DNA of 12,490 bases, taken from the NCBI GenBank assembly GCA_047635695.1, contig JBLILN010000034.1:1-12490 (forward strand). The letters run 5' to 3'. Positions 6,199 to 12,490 of the stretch are shown in pieces (positions within the stretch are counted from its first letter, which is position 1; every line of letters begins with the position of its first letter). A program made the translations under genes and the position numbers. The stretch comes from UBA2136 sp047635695 (GTDB lineage: Bacteria > Pseudomonadota > Alphaproteobacteria > UBA2136). Below the pieces are notes generated by a model. It did no database searches. It was not told the origin of the DNA and was given only the letters and a program-made list of their open reading frames with translations.

Positions 6199-7530
6199 CT
6201 AGTGCTTTTCAGCATTTAGCCCTTCCAAACGAACAACGTCCATAAAAGGACACTCGCCACTTTTAACTGAATTTGCTTCAACTTGCAAGAATTCTACACG
6301 CGGGCAACGCATATCAAACATTAAACTCAGCGCCATCTCAACAGCCTCGGCTGGTATAAGGCCACCCTTAATTAATTGTGTTGGCTTGTGCATAAGTTTA
6401 TTAAGCAACAACCTTGTTGCATCTTCTGCTTCCTTGGAAGGACACTTTGTCAAAACTTCATCACGCACAGTGTCAAAAGTAGAACGTAAGTGCTTAATCA
6501 TATGCGAGCTTTTGCGTTCTTCACTCCAACGACCAAAGGCTTTTATTTCTTCATTAATAATAACCTCTGCATGGCCCACTTGTGCAGCACGCTTGTCTTT
6601 TGAAACACGCACCTGCTCACCTAGTTTATCCATATCATAGAGAGAAACCCCCTCCAAAACATCAACATCTGCCGCCACATTACGAGGTACAGCAATATCG
6701 ATAAAAACCAACGGTATGTTATAACGAGAACGCATAATATCAGCCGCCATATTTTTAGTCACCAAAGGTTCCAGGGAACCTGTACAACTCATAACAACAT
6801 CAGCTGTTTGTAAAACAGACATAAGCTTTGGTAAGCGCACAGCTTTACCCCCCACTTCCTCTGCTAATTTTTTAGCATTTTCGAGGGTACGGTTGACAAT
6901 CGTTATGTATTTTACACCTTGTGACTTTAAATGCCTTGCCGCATTTGTACACATTTCACCCGCCCCAATAAGCACCACATGACATGTCGCAAAATCAGGT
7001 TCATAAACATTTTTAGCCAAGCGCACAGCCGCTGATGCAACACTGACAGATTCATTCGCCAATACGGTTTCGTGACGGACACGTTTACCGACATGAAAAG
7101 TCGCATTCAAAAACTTATCTAGGTTCATCTTCATGGTGCCATGAGACTTAGCCTGTTTATAAGCTTGCTTCATTTGGCCAAGAATTTGAGGCTCACCTAA
7201 AACCATCGACTCGAGCGAAGAAGCGACATTAAAGCCATGACGCAACATATCTTCGCCTGTTTTCTCGTAAATATGACCTTCAAGCTCGCTTGGCAACATA
7301 GACGTTTGCTCTGCAAAAACGCGCTTTAAGCTTTTCAAAGCATGTTTTGCACTATGCTTACAAGGAGATGAAACATAAACCTCAAAGCGGTTACAGGTAG
7401 AAAGAACATAAATCTCATCTACAGGTAATATGGTCGACAACTCTTCCATAGAAAGTTCACTCAATCGCTGACGCACATCAACGCTTGAGGCGTGATGATC
7501 AATACCAACGATGAATGATTTTTCTAGCAT
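6199..7530 (-). CDS. hemA: Glutamyl-tRNA reductase (C5 haem pathway)
   Basis: A 443-residue protein. It reduces glutamyl-tRNA(Glu) with NADPH to glutamate-1-semialdehyde, the entry of the C5 route to 5-aminolevulinate and haem. The N-terminal catalytic domain has VGIDHHASSVDVRQRL and STCNR, with Cys46 as the predicted thioester nucleophile. The conserved SSLESMVLGEPQILGQMK (about 104-121) follows. The NADPH-binding Rossmann domain has VLIGAGEM (186-193), and the C-terminal helical dimerisation domain contains LNKLMHKPT. The ATG directly abuts the hisS stop codon (TAAATG) with only a weak AAAGAAA upstream, so it is probably coupled to hisS. It ends in TAG. hemA-prfA-prmC is the order in enteric bacteria. 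If the host is alphaproteobacterial, the C5 enzyme is unusual, because most of that class use ALA synthase. Confidence 0.96.
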   Translation of the reverse strand: MLEKSFIVGIDHHASSVDVRQRLSELSMEELSTILPVDEIYVLSTCNRFEVYVSSPCKHSAKHALKSLKRVFAEQTSMLPSELEGHIYEKTGEDMLRHGFNVASSLESMVLGEPQILGQMKQAYKQAKSHGTMKMNLDKFLNATFHVGKRVRHETVLANESVSVASAAVRLAKNVYEPDFATCHVVLIGAGEMCTNAARHLKSQGVKYITIVNRTLENAKKLAEEVGGKAVRLPKLMSVLQTADVVMSCTGSLEPLVTKNMAADIMRSRYNIPLVFIDIAVPRNVAADVDVLEGVSLYDMDKLGEQVRVSKDKRAAQVGHAEVIINEEIKAFGRWSEERKSSHMIKHLRSTFDTVRDEVLTKCPSKEAEDATRLLLNKLMHKPTQLIKGGLIPAEAVEMALSLMFDMRCPRVEFLQVEANSVKSGECPFMDVVRLEGLNAEKH

Positions 7531-8790
7531 TTATTTTGTTTCTTTATTTTTGAAGTATTCAATAACACCATCAAAGGATAATTCATGCTGCGTACCTTCG
7601 TCCATATCTTTCAGTTGAAAAACATTATTTTCAAGCTCAGATTCACCCACAATAACGGTGTAAGCCGCGTCAAATTTATTGGCTTTTTTCATTTGCGCTT
7701 TGAATGACGTCACTTCAAGCGGCATCAAGCATTTTACATCTTGAGCGCGCAAGCTTTCAGCCAGCTTAAGGCAATTGAAATAGGCTTTTTCATCCATCAC
7801 AATAAATGAAACAGGGCGTTCTTCAAGCACTTGCTGCGTCATAATACTTTCAAGACGTTCCATACCGCAACCAAAACCAACAGCCGGCACAGATTCACCA
7901 CCTAATTGGTCAAATAACCCATCAAAGCGGCCACCACCAATCACCTGACTTTGTGCCCCAAGGCCATGCCCATGAATTTCAAAGACAGTGTGCGTATAAT
8001 AATCCAAACCACGCACAAGGCTTGTATCAATTTCATAAGCAATATTCAAAGCTTCAAGGCCAGATTTCACTGCCGAAAAATGCGCCAGAGAACTATCGCA
8101 TAAACTATCAATCGGTCTTGGTGCATCAGGAATAAACCTTTGATCTTCTCGCTCTTTAGAGTCGAGAATGCGGAGTGGATTTTTAGCCAAACGCCCTTGT
8201 GACTCTTCACTTAATTGCGTTTTAATAGGCTTAAAATATGCCAACAATTTTTCACGATAAGCCTTGCGGTCTTCTGCTGTGCCTAAACTATTCATGCGGA
8301 CAGTAATATCCCCTTGAAGGCCGAGTGTTTTAAGTAAAGCAACACCGGCGGCAATAACTTCAACGTCTGCATAAGGGGCGGCAATACCAAAGCACTCCAT
8401 CCCCAGCTGGTGGAATTGACGATAACGCCCTTTTTGCGGACGCTCGTAACGAAACATCGGAGAACCAACATAGTAAAGCTTCAACGGTAAGTGTTGCCTT
8501 AAACCATTGCTAAAATAAGAACGCACAACACCTGCCGTCCCCTCAGGGCGCAAGGCCATTTTTTCACCGTTACGGTCTTCAAAAAGGTACATTTCCTTAC
8601 TAACGATATCGGTGGTTTCACCAACTGTACGCAAGTAAACATCAGCTTGTTCAAAAATAGGTGTACGAATTTCACCATAACCACGCTTAGAAAAAACGCG
8701 TCTCGCTGTGTTTTCTATATAATTAAAACGGCTTGCAAGTTCAGGCAGTGCATCGTAAGTGCCTCTTGGCGGTTGTAATTTTTTACTCAT
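7531..8790 (-). CDS. hisS: Histidyl-tRNA synthetase
   Basis: A 419-residue class II aminoacyl-tRNA synthetase that charges tRNA(His) in the cytosol. Seen in order: the N-terminal PPRGTYD (7-13); motif 1 ending RTPIFE (42-47); motif 2 GSPMFRYERPQKGRYRQFHQ (109-128); the histidine-specific LVRGLDYYTHTVFE (258-271); GGGRFDGL; motif 3 AVGFGCGMERLE (303-314); and a C-terminal anticodon-binding domain. Length and motifs are normal. It lies 64 bases downstream of the RodZ-like gene and abuts hemA. In many proteobacteria ispG sits between the RodZ-like gene and hisS; here it is absent. Confidence 0.97.
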   Translation of the reverse strand: MSKKLQPPRGTYDALPELASRFNYIENTARRVFSKRGYGEIRTPIFEQADVYLRTVGETTDIVSKEMYLFEDRNGEKMALRPEGTAGVVRSYFSNGLRQHLPLKLYYVGSPMFRYERPQKGRYRQFHQLGMECFGIAAPYADVEVIAAGVALLKTLGLQGDITVRMNSLGTAEDRKAYREKLLAYFKPIKTQLSEESQGRLAKNPLRILDSKEREDQRFIPDAPRPIDSLCDSSLAHFSAVKSGLEALNIAYEIDTSLVRGLDYYTHTVFEIHGHGLGAQSQVIGGGRFDGLFDQLGGESVPAVGFGCGMERLESIMTQQVLEERPVSFIVMDEKAYFNCLKLAESLRAQDVKCLMPLEVTSFKAQMKKANKFDAAYTVIVGESELENNVFQLKDMDEGTQHELSFDGVIEYFKNKETK

Positions 8791-8854
8791 TTATTTAAAA
8801 ACCTATTTTAAAGTTAGCATGGCGTTTAAAGCCGCTGTTTTGGTATATGGCCGT

Positions 8855-9757
8855 TTATCTATTTTTAATCCACTGATTGTAAGACTTGTCATTTAAGCCT
8901 TTGCCGTAATAGTCATGAATCAGGTAGTCACCGTCAATAGAAAGGTTTTTAATAACGCCACCCCATGAAGGGCCTGCTATACCTTGTTCTTTACCATCAA
9001 TCGTAATTTTGACTTTATGCGGGCGACCGAGGTCCATTAAGGCATCAGGGTCAGACTTCAACCAAACAGATTGACCAGACTTAAGCACTGCATTTAAATA
9101 TGTTTTTTTTGTTTTAGGGTTATACACTTGGTACCAAGCGTCTTCCACAGCGGTGAGCATAACGCGTGCACCTTCAGGCTTTGTGCCAATAATTTTTATA
9201 GGTTTAGCAACATCAGCATCTTTTTCAGCCTTGGCTGTTTCAGCCATAAGTTGAGGGATAAGCGCTTCCTTCACAGGTTTAGCCACAATGTCTTTTTCAA
9301 TAGCAGCCTCTGGAACTGCAACGTCGCCTTCAACTTCAACTTGCACGTCAGAAGTTAAAGTATTTTCAGTCGATGCATAAAAAAAATAAATAGCTGCTAA
9401 AATTGAAACCAAAAGTAAAACAAGAAATGCGATACCGAGTAAATTTTTAGCAGGAGAACTTTCTTTTTCACCGTCCATAAGAGGTGTTTCAGGCGCCAAG
9501 TTGGGTATGAAGTCACTTTGCATCAACCTATCCACAAGGTGAACATCGTTTAAACCAAGCAACCTTGCATAGCTTTTTACAAAGCCAACAACATAGGTAG
9601 AACCTGGTAAATCAGCATATTGATCCTTCTCAATAGCTATTACATGCTCGACACGTAAATTAAGTTCTTCGGCTACTTCATTAATTTTCAATTCTGCTTT
9701 TAAGCGCGCTGCACGTAGTTCTTTACCAACACCAAATTCTATTGTCATCTGACTCAT
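8855..9757 (-). CDS. rodZ: RodZ-like membrane protein with N-terminal helix-turn-helix domain
   Basis: A 300-residue protein. Residues about 10-75 form a Cro-like helix-turn-helix of the RodZ type (LRAARLKAELKINEVAEELN, then VVGFVKSYARLLGL). A single transmembrane helix follows at about 106-128 (LLGIAFLVLLLVSILAAIYF). A Lys/Glu/Ala-rich linker leads to a C-terminal beta domain (about 195-275) with VMLTAVEDAWYQVYN and SGQSVWLKSDP, typical of RodZ and related proteins. RodZ links cytoplasmic MreB filaments to the cell-wall elongation machinery; the helix-turn-helix binds MreB. The layout matches, but proteins of this layout outside enterics are poorly tested. The ATG at 9757 has only a weak ribosome binding site; Met4 is an alternative. 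It is the first gene of the long operon, downstream of the terminator at 9862-9890. Confidence 0.85.
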   Translation of the reverse strand: MSQMTIEFGVGKELRAARLKAELKINEVAEELNLRVEHVIAIEKDQYADLPGSTYVVGFVKSYARLLGLNDVHLVDRLMQSDFIPNLAPETPLMDGEKESSPAKNLLGIAFLVLLLVSILAAIYFFYASTENTLTSDVQVEVEGDVAVPEAAIEKDIVAKPVKEALIPQLMAETAKAEKDADVAKPIKIIGTKPEGARVMLTAVEDAWYQVYNPKTKKTYLNAVLKSGQSVWLKSDPDALMDLGRPHKVKITIDGKEQGIAGPSWGGVIKNLSIDGDYLIHDYYGKGLNDKSYNQWIKNR

Positions 9758-9861
9758 TCTTTAAAATACTCTTTAAACTGATTATATTTGTCTATTTAAC
9801 TTACGAATACTATACACCACCGCTCACAAAAGTGGTAGGGGCAATAATAAATAATTGTCAT

Positions 9862-9890
9862 AAAAAAAACACCTGTAAAAAGAGGCGTTT
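9862..9890 (-). terminator. Rho-independent terminator upstream of the RodZ-like gene
   Basis: On the minus strand AAACGCCT pairs with AGGTGTTT (one G-U pair) around an 8-base loop and is followed by a run of eight T residues. No annotated gene ends here; the nearest upstream minus-strand gene, rpsU, already has its own terminator about 100 bases before. It is either a back-up terminator or the end of an unannotated short transcript. Confidence 0.75.
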
Positions 9891-9987
9891 CACATCAAAT
9901 AAAAGTAAATAGAGATAAACACCCCCAATAAAGCTCAATAGATGCAGGGCGCATACATTTTCACTTCAAAACACGTAACACCTAACC

Positions 9988-10020
9988 AAAAAAAATAGAC
10001 ACCCTAAGGTGCCTATTTTT
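9988..10020 (-). terminator. rpsU: Rho-independent terminator of rpsU
   Basis: The arms AAAAATAGACACC (9991-10003) and GGTGCCTATTTTT (10008-10020) close a CTAA loop. In the minus-strand RNA the only odd pair becomes a G-U wobble, and the stem runs into eight U residues. It lies 24 bases past the rpsU stop. Confidence 0.88.
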
Positions 10021-10044
10021 TATATTCGCAAAAAAGCTTAAAAC

Positions 10045-10248
10045 TTAAAGCTTACTTGAAAGAATGCGAGAACGGTTCTTACGAGAACGACGCACTGCTT
10101 CGCGCGCTTGACGCTGACGCTTCTCAAAAGGTTTTTCGCATTCGCGACGCATTTTCATTTCACGGAAAACACCCTCACGATTCAATGTTTTTTTCAAGCG
10201 ACGTAGCGCTTGGTTAACATCATTGCCTCTAACTTCAACAGAAATCAT
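10045..10248 (-). CDS. rpsU: 30S ribosomal protein bS21
   Basis: A 67-residue, very basic protein of the small ribosomal subunit, of normal bS21 length. It begins MISVEVRGNDVNQALRRLKK, typical of the family, followed by REGVFREMKMRRECEKP and an Arg/Lys-rich tail. bS21 helps mRNA binding at the Shine-Dalgarno helix during initiation. A longer frame opens at 10293, but I start at 10248. The family begins at this Met, the extra 15 residues are unlike bS21, and GGGGGTG (complement 10257-10263) lies exactly 8 bases upstream as a strong ribosome binding site. It is transcribed alone, with a promoter candidate at 10316-10346 and a terminator at 9988-10020. Confidence 0.94.
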   Translation of the reverse strand: MISVEVRGNDVNQALRRLKKTLNREGVFREMKMRRECEKPFEKRQRQAREAVRRSRKNRSRILSSKL

Positions 10249-10256
10249 ACCTTCTT

Positions 10257-10263
10257 CACCCCC
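10257..10263 (-). promoter_or_regulatory. rpsU: Strong ribosome binding site deciding the rpsU start
   Basis: GGGGGTG on the minus strand, one mismatch from GGAGGTG, 8 bases before the ATG at 10248. Its position inside the longer reading frame argues against the start at 10293. Confidence 0.7.
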
Positions 10264-10315
10264 TCTCCAATAATTATCTAGAATTAATTTCACAGCACAA
10301 ACACTGCCTTGTATG

Positions 10316-10346
10316 TTTATATGCCCTATTTACCCTAAAATTGCAA
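10316..10346 (-). promoter_or_regulatory. Candidate promoter of rpsU
   Basis: On the minus strand TTGCAA (10341-10346) and TATAAA (complement 10316-10321) are separated by 19 bases, longer than ideal. An alternative is TTGTGC-16-GATAAT closer to the gene (about 10272-10300). Which is used cannot be decided by eye. Confidence 0.28.
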
Positions 10347-10376
10347 GTGTTGTTTATAAAAAATAATGCATTGGAG

Positions 10377-10401
10377 GGCTTGAACTTTTATTCTTCAAGC
10401 C
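10377..10401 (+). promoter_or_regulatory. Perfect 8-base-pair hairpin in the leader of the UbiG-like gene
   Basis: GGCTTGAA (10377-10384) and TTCAAGCC (10394-10401) pair perfectly around a 9-base loop, 38 bases before the ATG. No T tract follows, so it is not a standard terminator. It could be an operator or an RNA structure in the leader. Confidence 0.4.
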
Positions 10402-10439
10402 TTACTCTCTTATATGGGATGAAGATCAGCCAATAAAAA

Positions 10440-11219
10440 ATGATAAAAAACATGAAACAACCAGAAACAACTGCCGTTAAACTTTCAAAGTTATGGAGAT
10501 TTTTTAAACAAGGGCCTGAAAGCGCTAAAAAAGCCTTTGAGGACTATCATCTTGTGCGTCGTAAATATGTTGTTTCCCACGCGGCCGAAATTTTTAAGCG
10601 TAACAAACTTGAACCAGCCCCGCTTTTAAACTTAAGCCTTTTAGATATCGGCTGTGGTACGAGTAAACTTGCAGAGGAACTCACCTTTAGAGGTGCAGAC
10701 GTCACGGCTATTGATGTCAGTACTGACTGCATTACAGACGCTTCTGAACATGCCAAAAACAACGGGGCGATTGTCGACTTTATTGAGTGCACCCCCCAAG
10801 AGTTGGTTGAACAAGGCAAAAAATTTCATGTTATTCTGTGTATGGATGTGTTCGAATACATTGACCACACCCATGGCTTCATTAAAGAGCTTCACAAACT
10901 ATTGCATGATGATGGCATCGTTCTCTTTTCAACCAACAACCGTAATTTTAGATCAGCCTTTGTTCATATTATTTGTGCACAATGGTTATTTAAGTGGGTA
11001 CCAAAAGGCACTTACAAGTTTAAGCGCTTCAGAACACCTGGCAAGCTCATTGGAAAATTTGAAGATAATGGTTTTGAAATTATCGACCTTTGCGGCGTAT
11101 ACCTTGATCCTGAAACAAAAAGATGGCGCCGCTGCACAAACCCTGCGTCACGTTATTTAGGCGCCGCCGTTTACAAAGGGGCTAAAGAACAGCCTGACAC
11201 ACCTGAAACAGCGCAATAG
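10440..11219 (+). CDS. ubiG: UbiG-like SAM-dependent O-methyltransferase (ubiquinone biosynthesis), divergent
   Basis: A 259-residue class I methyltransferase. UbiG performs the two O-methylation steps of ubiquinone synthesis. Seen: SAM-binding loop LLDIGCGTSKLAE (67-79), acidic Asp92 after the second strand, LCMDVFEYID (133-142), VLFSTNNRN (161-169), and the UbiG-characteristic VPKGTYKFKRFRTPGKL (187-203) with YLDPETKRWR near the end. Departures from textbook UbiG: the usual GCGGG is GCGTS, the EHV of motif II is EYI, and the N-terminal 'PLH..NP.R' segment is replaced by a sequence with YHLVRRKYV. It could be a true but diverged UbiG or a paralogue with another substrate. The ATG has only a weak ribosome binding site; Met5 at 10452 is an alternative. 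A TAA lies in frame just upstream, so it cannot start earlier. The last 38 bases overlap the convergent membrane-protein gene. Confidence 0.8.
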   Translation: MIKNMKQPETTAVKLSKLWRFFKQGPESAKKAFEDYHLVRRKYVVSHAAEIFKRNKLEPAPLLNLSLLDIGCGTSKLAEELTFRGADVTAIDVSTDCITDASEHAKNNGAIVDFIECTPQELVEQGKKFHVILCMDVFEYIDHTHGFIKELHKLLHDDGIVLFSTNNRNFRSAFVHIICAQWLFKWVPKGTYKFKRFRTPGKLIGKFEDNGFEIIDLCGVYLDPETKRWRRCTNPASRYLGAAVYKGAKEQPDTPETAQ

Positions 11220-11859
11220 CGAGAAAAGAAGCCCCGCCAACAACACTTGGTAGCGTAAGCAAAAAACGCCCTACTGCCGCATAAAAAATAGCCAAACCAA
11301 CAAGCCACACAACAATAAAACCAATCATGTAAGCCAATGCATAAAATACGCCTTGCTTTAATACATCTACACTTTGAGCTTCTTGTATCAACGCCGCCGG
11401 CCAATCAGCGCCCATAAAAACAAATACCGCCAAAGCAGCGCCAAACAAAATAGCCATGAAGGGTGCCGCTGATAAATCTTCATCTTCATAGTTACTCGAA
11501 ACAGCTTTTTGTGTTGGTATAAAATACCAAGCGGCCACCATTATAAATGTGGCAGAAGACAACAAATAAACAATACTATCAATAGTAAGTCCGCCTAAAA
11601 TATCATCTGTCATCTGCATAACAGTCATAGGCGTCTGCAAGGCAAACAAAACCACCGCAGTTATAGAAAAGACAAAGAGAGCAGAAGCACTCACCCACAA
11701 AAAATCACTTAAAGGGTTTAATGGTGCACTTTCTTTTGTAATAGAGGTATAGGTAAAAATGAGGCACAGCACAAACGCCACCAAGGCTTCTGGGTGAAAA
11801 GTATAAGCCACACCCGCCAAAATAATATCCAGCAGCTCTTTATATGCCTGTATATCCAT
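11182..11859 (-). CDS. Six-helix inner membrane protein of unknown function
   Basis: A 225-residue, strongly hydrophobic protein with about six predicted membrane segments, near residues 22-42, 50-72, 90-112, 130-150, 168-192 and 196-220. An acidic loop (NYEDEDLSAAP) lies between the third and fourth. I recognise no family motif; Yip1-type and other small polytopic proteins are possible by shape only. AGGGG lies about 6 bases before the ATG. The gene follows grxC by 29 bases and is probably the last gene of a comF-grxC operon. Its 3' end overlaps the end of the UbiG-like gene on the other strand, and no terminator is visible at the junction. Confidence 0.78.
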   Translation of the reverse strand: MDIQAYKELLDIILAGVAYTFHPEALVAFVLCLIFTYTSITKESAPLNPLSDFLWVSASALFVFSITAVVLFALQTPMTVMQMTDDILGGLTIDSIVYLLSSATFIMVAAWYFIPTQKAVSSNYEDEDLSAAPFMAILFGAALAVFVFMGADWPAALIQEAQSVDVLKQGVFYALAYMIGFIVVWLVGLAIFYAAVGRFLLTLPSVVGGASFLAIALFQVCQAVL

Positions 11860-11888
11860 CCTATACCCCTTAATTCTTTAGATGTTAT

Positions 11889-12137
11889 TTAAAAAAGTTC
11901 TGTGAGTTTACCTACGCTATGTAAGGCATGTAAATCATCGCAACCACCAATGTGTTTTGAACCAATAAATATTTGAGGTACCGTGTAAGAACCACCTGAT
12001 TTTTGAATCATTTCATCACGTTTTTCTGGTTGAGCTGCAATATCAATAACTGTAAATTTTTGACCAAGAGACGTTAAAAGATTTGTTGCTTTAACGCAGT
12101 ATGGACAAGTTGGTTTTGAGTAAACGATAATAGACAT
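11889..12137 (-). CDS. grxC: Glutaredoxin 3 (class I, dithiol)
   Basis: An 82-residue thioredoxin-fold protein that reduces disulfides and glutathione mixed disulfides in the cytosol with glutathione. Active site CPYC (residues 11-14 of MSIIVYSKPTCPYC), cis-proline segment TVPQIFIG, and the glutathione-binding GGCDDLHAL near the C-terminus are all present. The upstream ATG at 12176 would add 13 basic residues and overlap comF. I start at 12137 because the family begins there, the length becomes the usual 82-85, and AAGGA (complement 12149-12153) lies 11 bases upstream. It follows the comF stop by 14 bases, an arrangement common in Alphaproteobacteria as I recall. Confidence 0.94.
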   Translation of the reverse strand: MSIIVYSKPTCPYCVKATNLLTSLGQKFTVIDIAAQPEKRDEMIQKSGGSYTVPQIFIGSKHIGGCDDLHALHSVGKLTELF

Positions 12138-12151
12138 GATTTTATATTTCC

Positions 12152-12490
12152 TTATATTGCATTTTCTACGAAGCATATTGTTACCACATCAACACGTAAC
12201 GCACCAGCTTGTTTTAAACATTTAGCGCAAGCATCGGCTGTACTTCCTGTTGTCCATACGTCGTCAATAAGGATAATGTTTTTACCCACCACTGCCGTAG
12301 GATCAGCGTAAAAAGCCTCCGTTAAATTTTTCTTGCGGGCAGCGGCTGACTTGCCCAGTTGCGGCGCTGTTTTTCTTGTACGCTTCAATGAAAAAATATC
12401 AAGGTCAATACCAATTGTGCGTTGAATACCCTGCGCTAAGAGCGTTGCTTGATTATATTGGCGCTTAAACAAACGTTTTTTATGCATCGG
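12152..12490 (-). CDS. comF: ComF family phosphoribosyltransferase-like protein, C-terminal part
   Basis: The last 112 residues of a ComF protein; the frame is open through the right edge, so the gene begins outside. The proline codon before the internal Met, and PMHKKRLFKRQYNQA, match the family's 'vPlh..R...RgfNQa'. IILIDDVWTTGSTADAC is the PRPP-binding signature of type I phosphoribosyltransferases. ComF proteins are linked to DNA uptake in competent bacteria, but many non-competent bacteria carry them and the reaction is not established. The N-terminal part, which carries a zinc-binding cysteine cluster in most relatives, is not in view. It is followed closely by grxC. Confidence 0.9.
   Translation of the reverse strand, partial: PMHKKRLFKRQYNQATLLAQGIQRTIGIDLDIFSLKRTRKTAPQLGKSAAARKKNLTEAFYADPTAVVGKNIILIDDVWTTGSTADACAKCLKQAGALRVDVVTICFVENAI

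Larger units (their letters stand above)
9758..10044. other. Intergenic region between RodZ-like gene and rpsU with two tandem minus-strand terminators
   Basis: 287 bases. It contains the rpsU terminator (9988-10020), a second terminator (9862-9890) and an unexplained stretch between them (9891-9987) that could hold a short transcript. An AT-rich leader of about 100 bases lies before the RodZ-like gene. That leader has TATA-like boxes (complements near 9800-9815), but I found none with a convincing -35 partner, so the operon promoter is unresolved. Confidence 0.55.

Noticed and set aside
10249..10293. 15-residue N-terminal extension of bS21
   Set aside because: The family starts at the internal Met, and a strong Shine-Dalgarno lies inside the extension.
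10547..11160. Alternative frames on both strands within the UbiG-like gene
   Set aside because: The UbiG-like frame carries all the motifs; the others are compositional shadows.
12138..12176. 13-residue N-terminal extension of glutaredoxin overlapping comF
   Set aside because: The inner ATG gives normal family length, starts directly with the first strand and has AAGGA upstream.
1..12490. Search by eye for CRISPR arrays, tRNAs, insertion sequence ends and toxin-antitoxin pairs
   Set aside because: No regularly spaced repeats, cloverleaf sequences, transposase frames or small paired toxin genes were seen.

Overview
The window is an AT-rich piece of a bacterial chromosome with no sign of mobile DNA. 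Every intact gene reads well, and most sit on the minus strand. The gene set (RodZ-like protein, hisS, prfA, prmC, rpsU, ubiG, grxC, comF, and diderm lipoproteins with lipoboxes) points to a Gram-negative, ubiquinone-making proteobacterium. The order RodZ-like/hisS/prfA/prmC and the comF-grxC pair near ubiG resemble Alphaproteobacteria as I remember them. However, hemA here encodes glutamyl-tRNA reductase (C5 haem pathway), whereas most Alphaproteobacteria use ALA synthase. The affiliation is therefore an inference of moderate strength.

Layout. (1) 1-2189, minus strand: an accessory surface region holding a PapD-like fimbrial chaperone, a pilin-like secreted protein of the spore-coat-U type and the first 75 codons of an unrecognised exported protein. 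They are separated by long AT-rich gaps; the two complete genes each end in their own hairpin terminator, and all three have a candidate promoter. This looks like the edge of a chaperone-usher type locus whose usher, if any, lies to the left. (2) 2435-2788, plus strand: a stand-alone Hpt phosphotransfer protein, divergent from the chaperone gene, with its own terminator. (3) 9757-2921, minus strand: a long run of seven tightly packed genes, RodZ-like - hisS - hemA - prfA - prmC - two lipoproteins. Gaps are 0 to about 64 bases and one junction is an ATGA overlap, so it is probably one operon, closed by a terminator at 2875-2898. (4) 9758-10439: an intergenic region with two minus-strand hairpin terminators flanking an unexplained ~100-base stretch, then rpsU (minus) with a strong Shine-Dalgarno. 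(5) 10440-11219, plus strand: a UbiG-like methyltransferase, overlapping tail-to-tail with (6) a minus-strand operon comF(partial) - grxC - six-helix membrane protein.

The core operon joins protein synthesis (HisRS, RF1, and PrmC, which methylates RF1), haem/tetrapyrrole entry (glutamyl-tRNA reductase, which consumes charged glutamyl-tRNA), cell shape (RodZ-like) and two lipoproteins of matching layout. I saw no CRISPR array, tRNA, rRNA, insertion sequence or obvious defence system. The most interesting items are the C5-type hemA inside this operon, the tandem lipoprotein pair, the divergent UbiG motifs, the fimbrial locus edge, and the stretch between the two terminators near 9862-10020.
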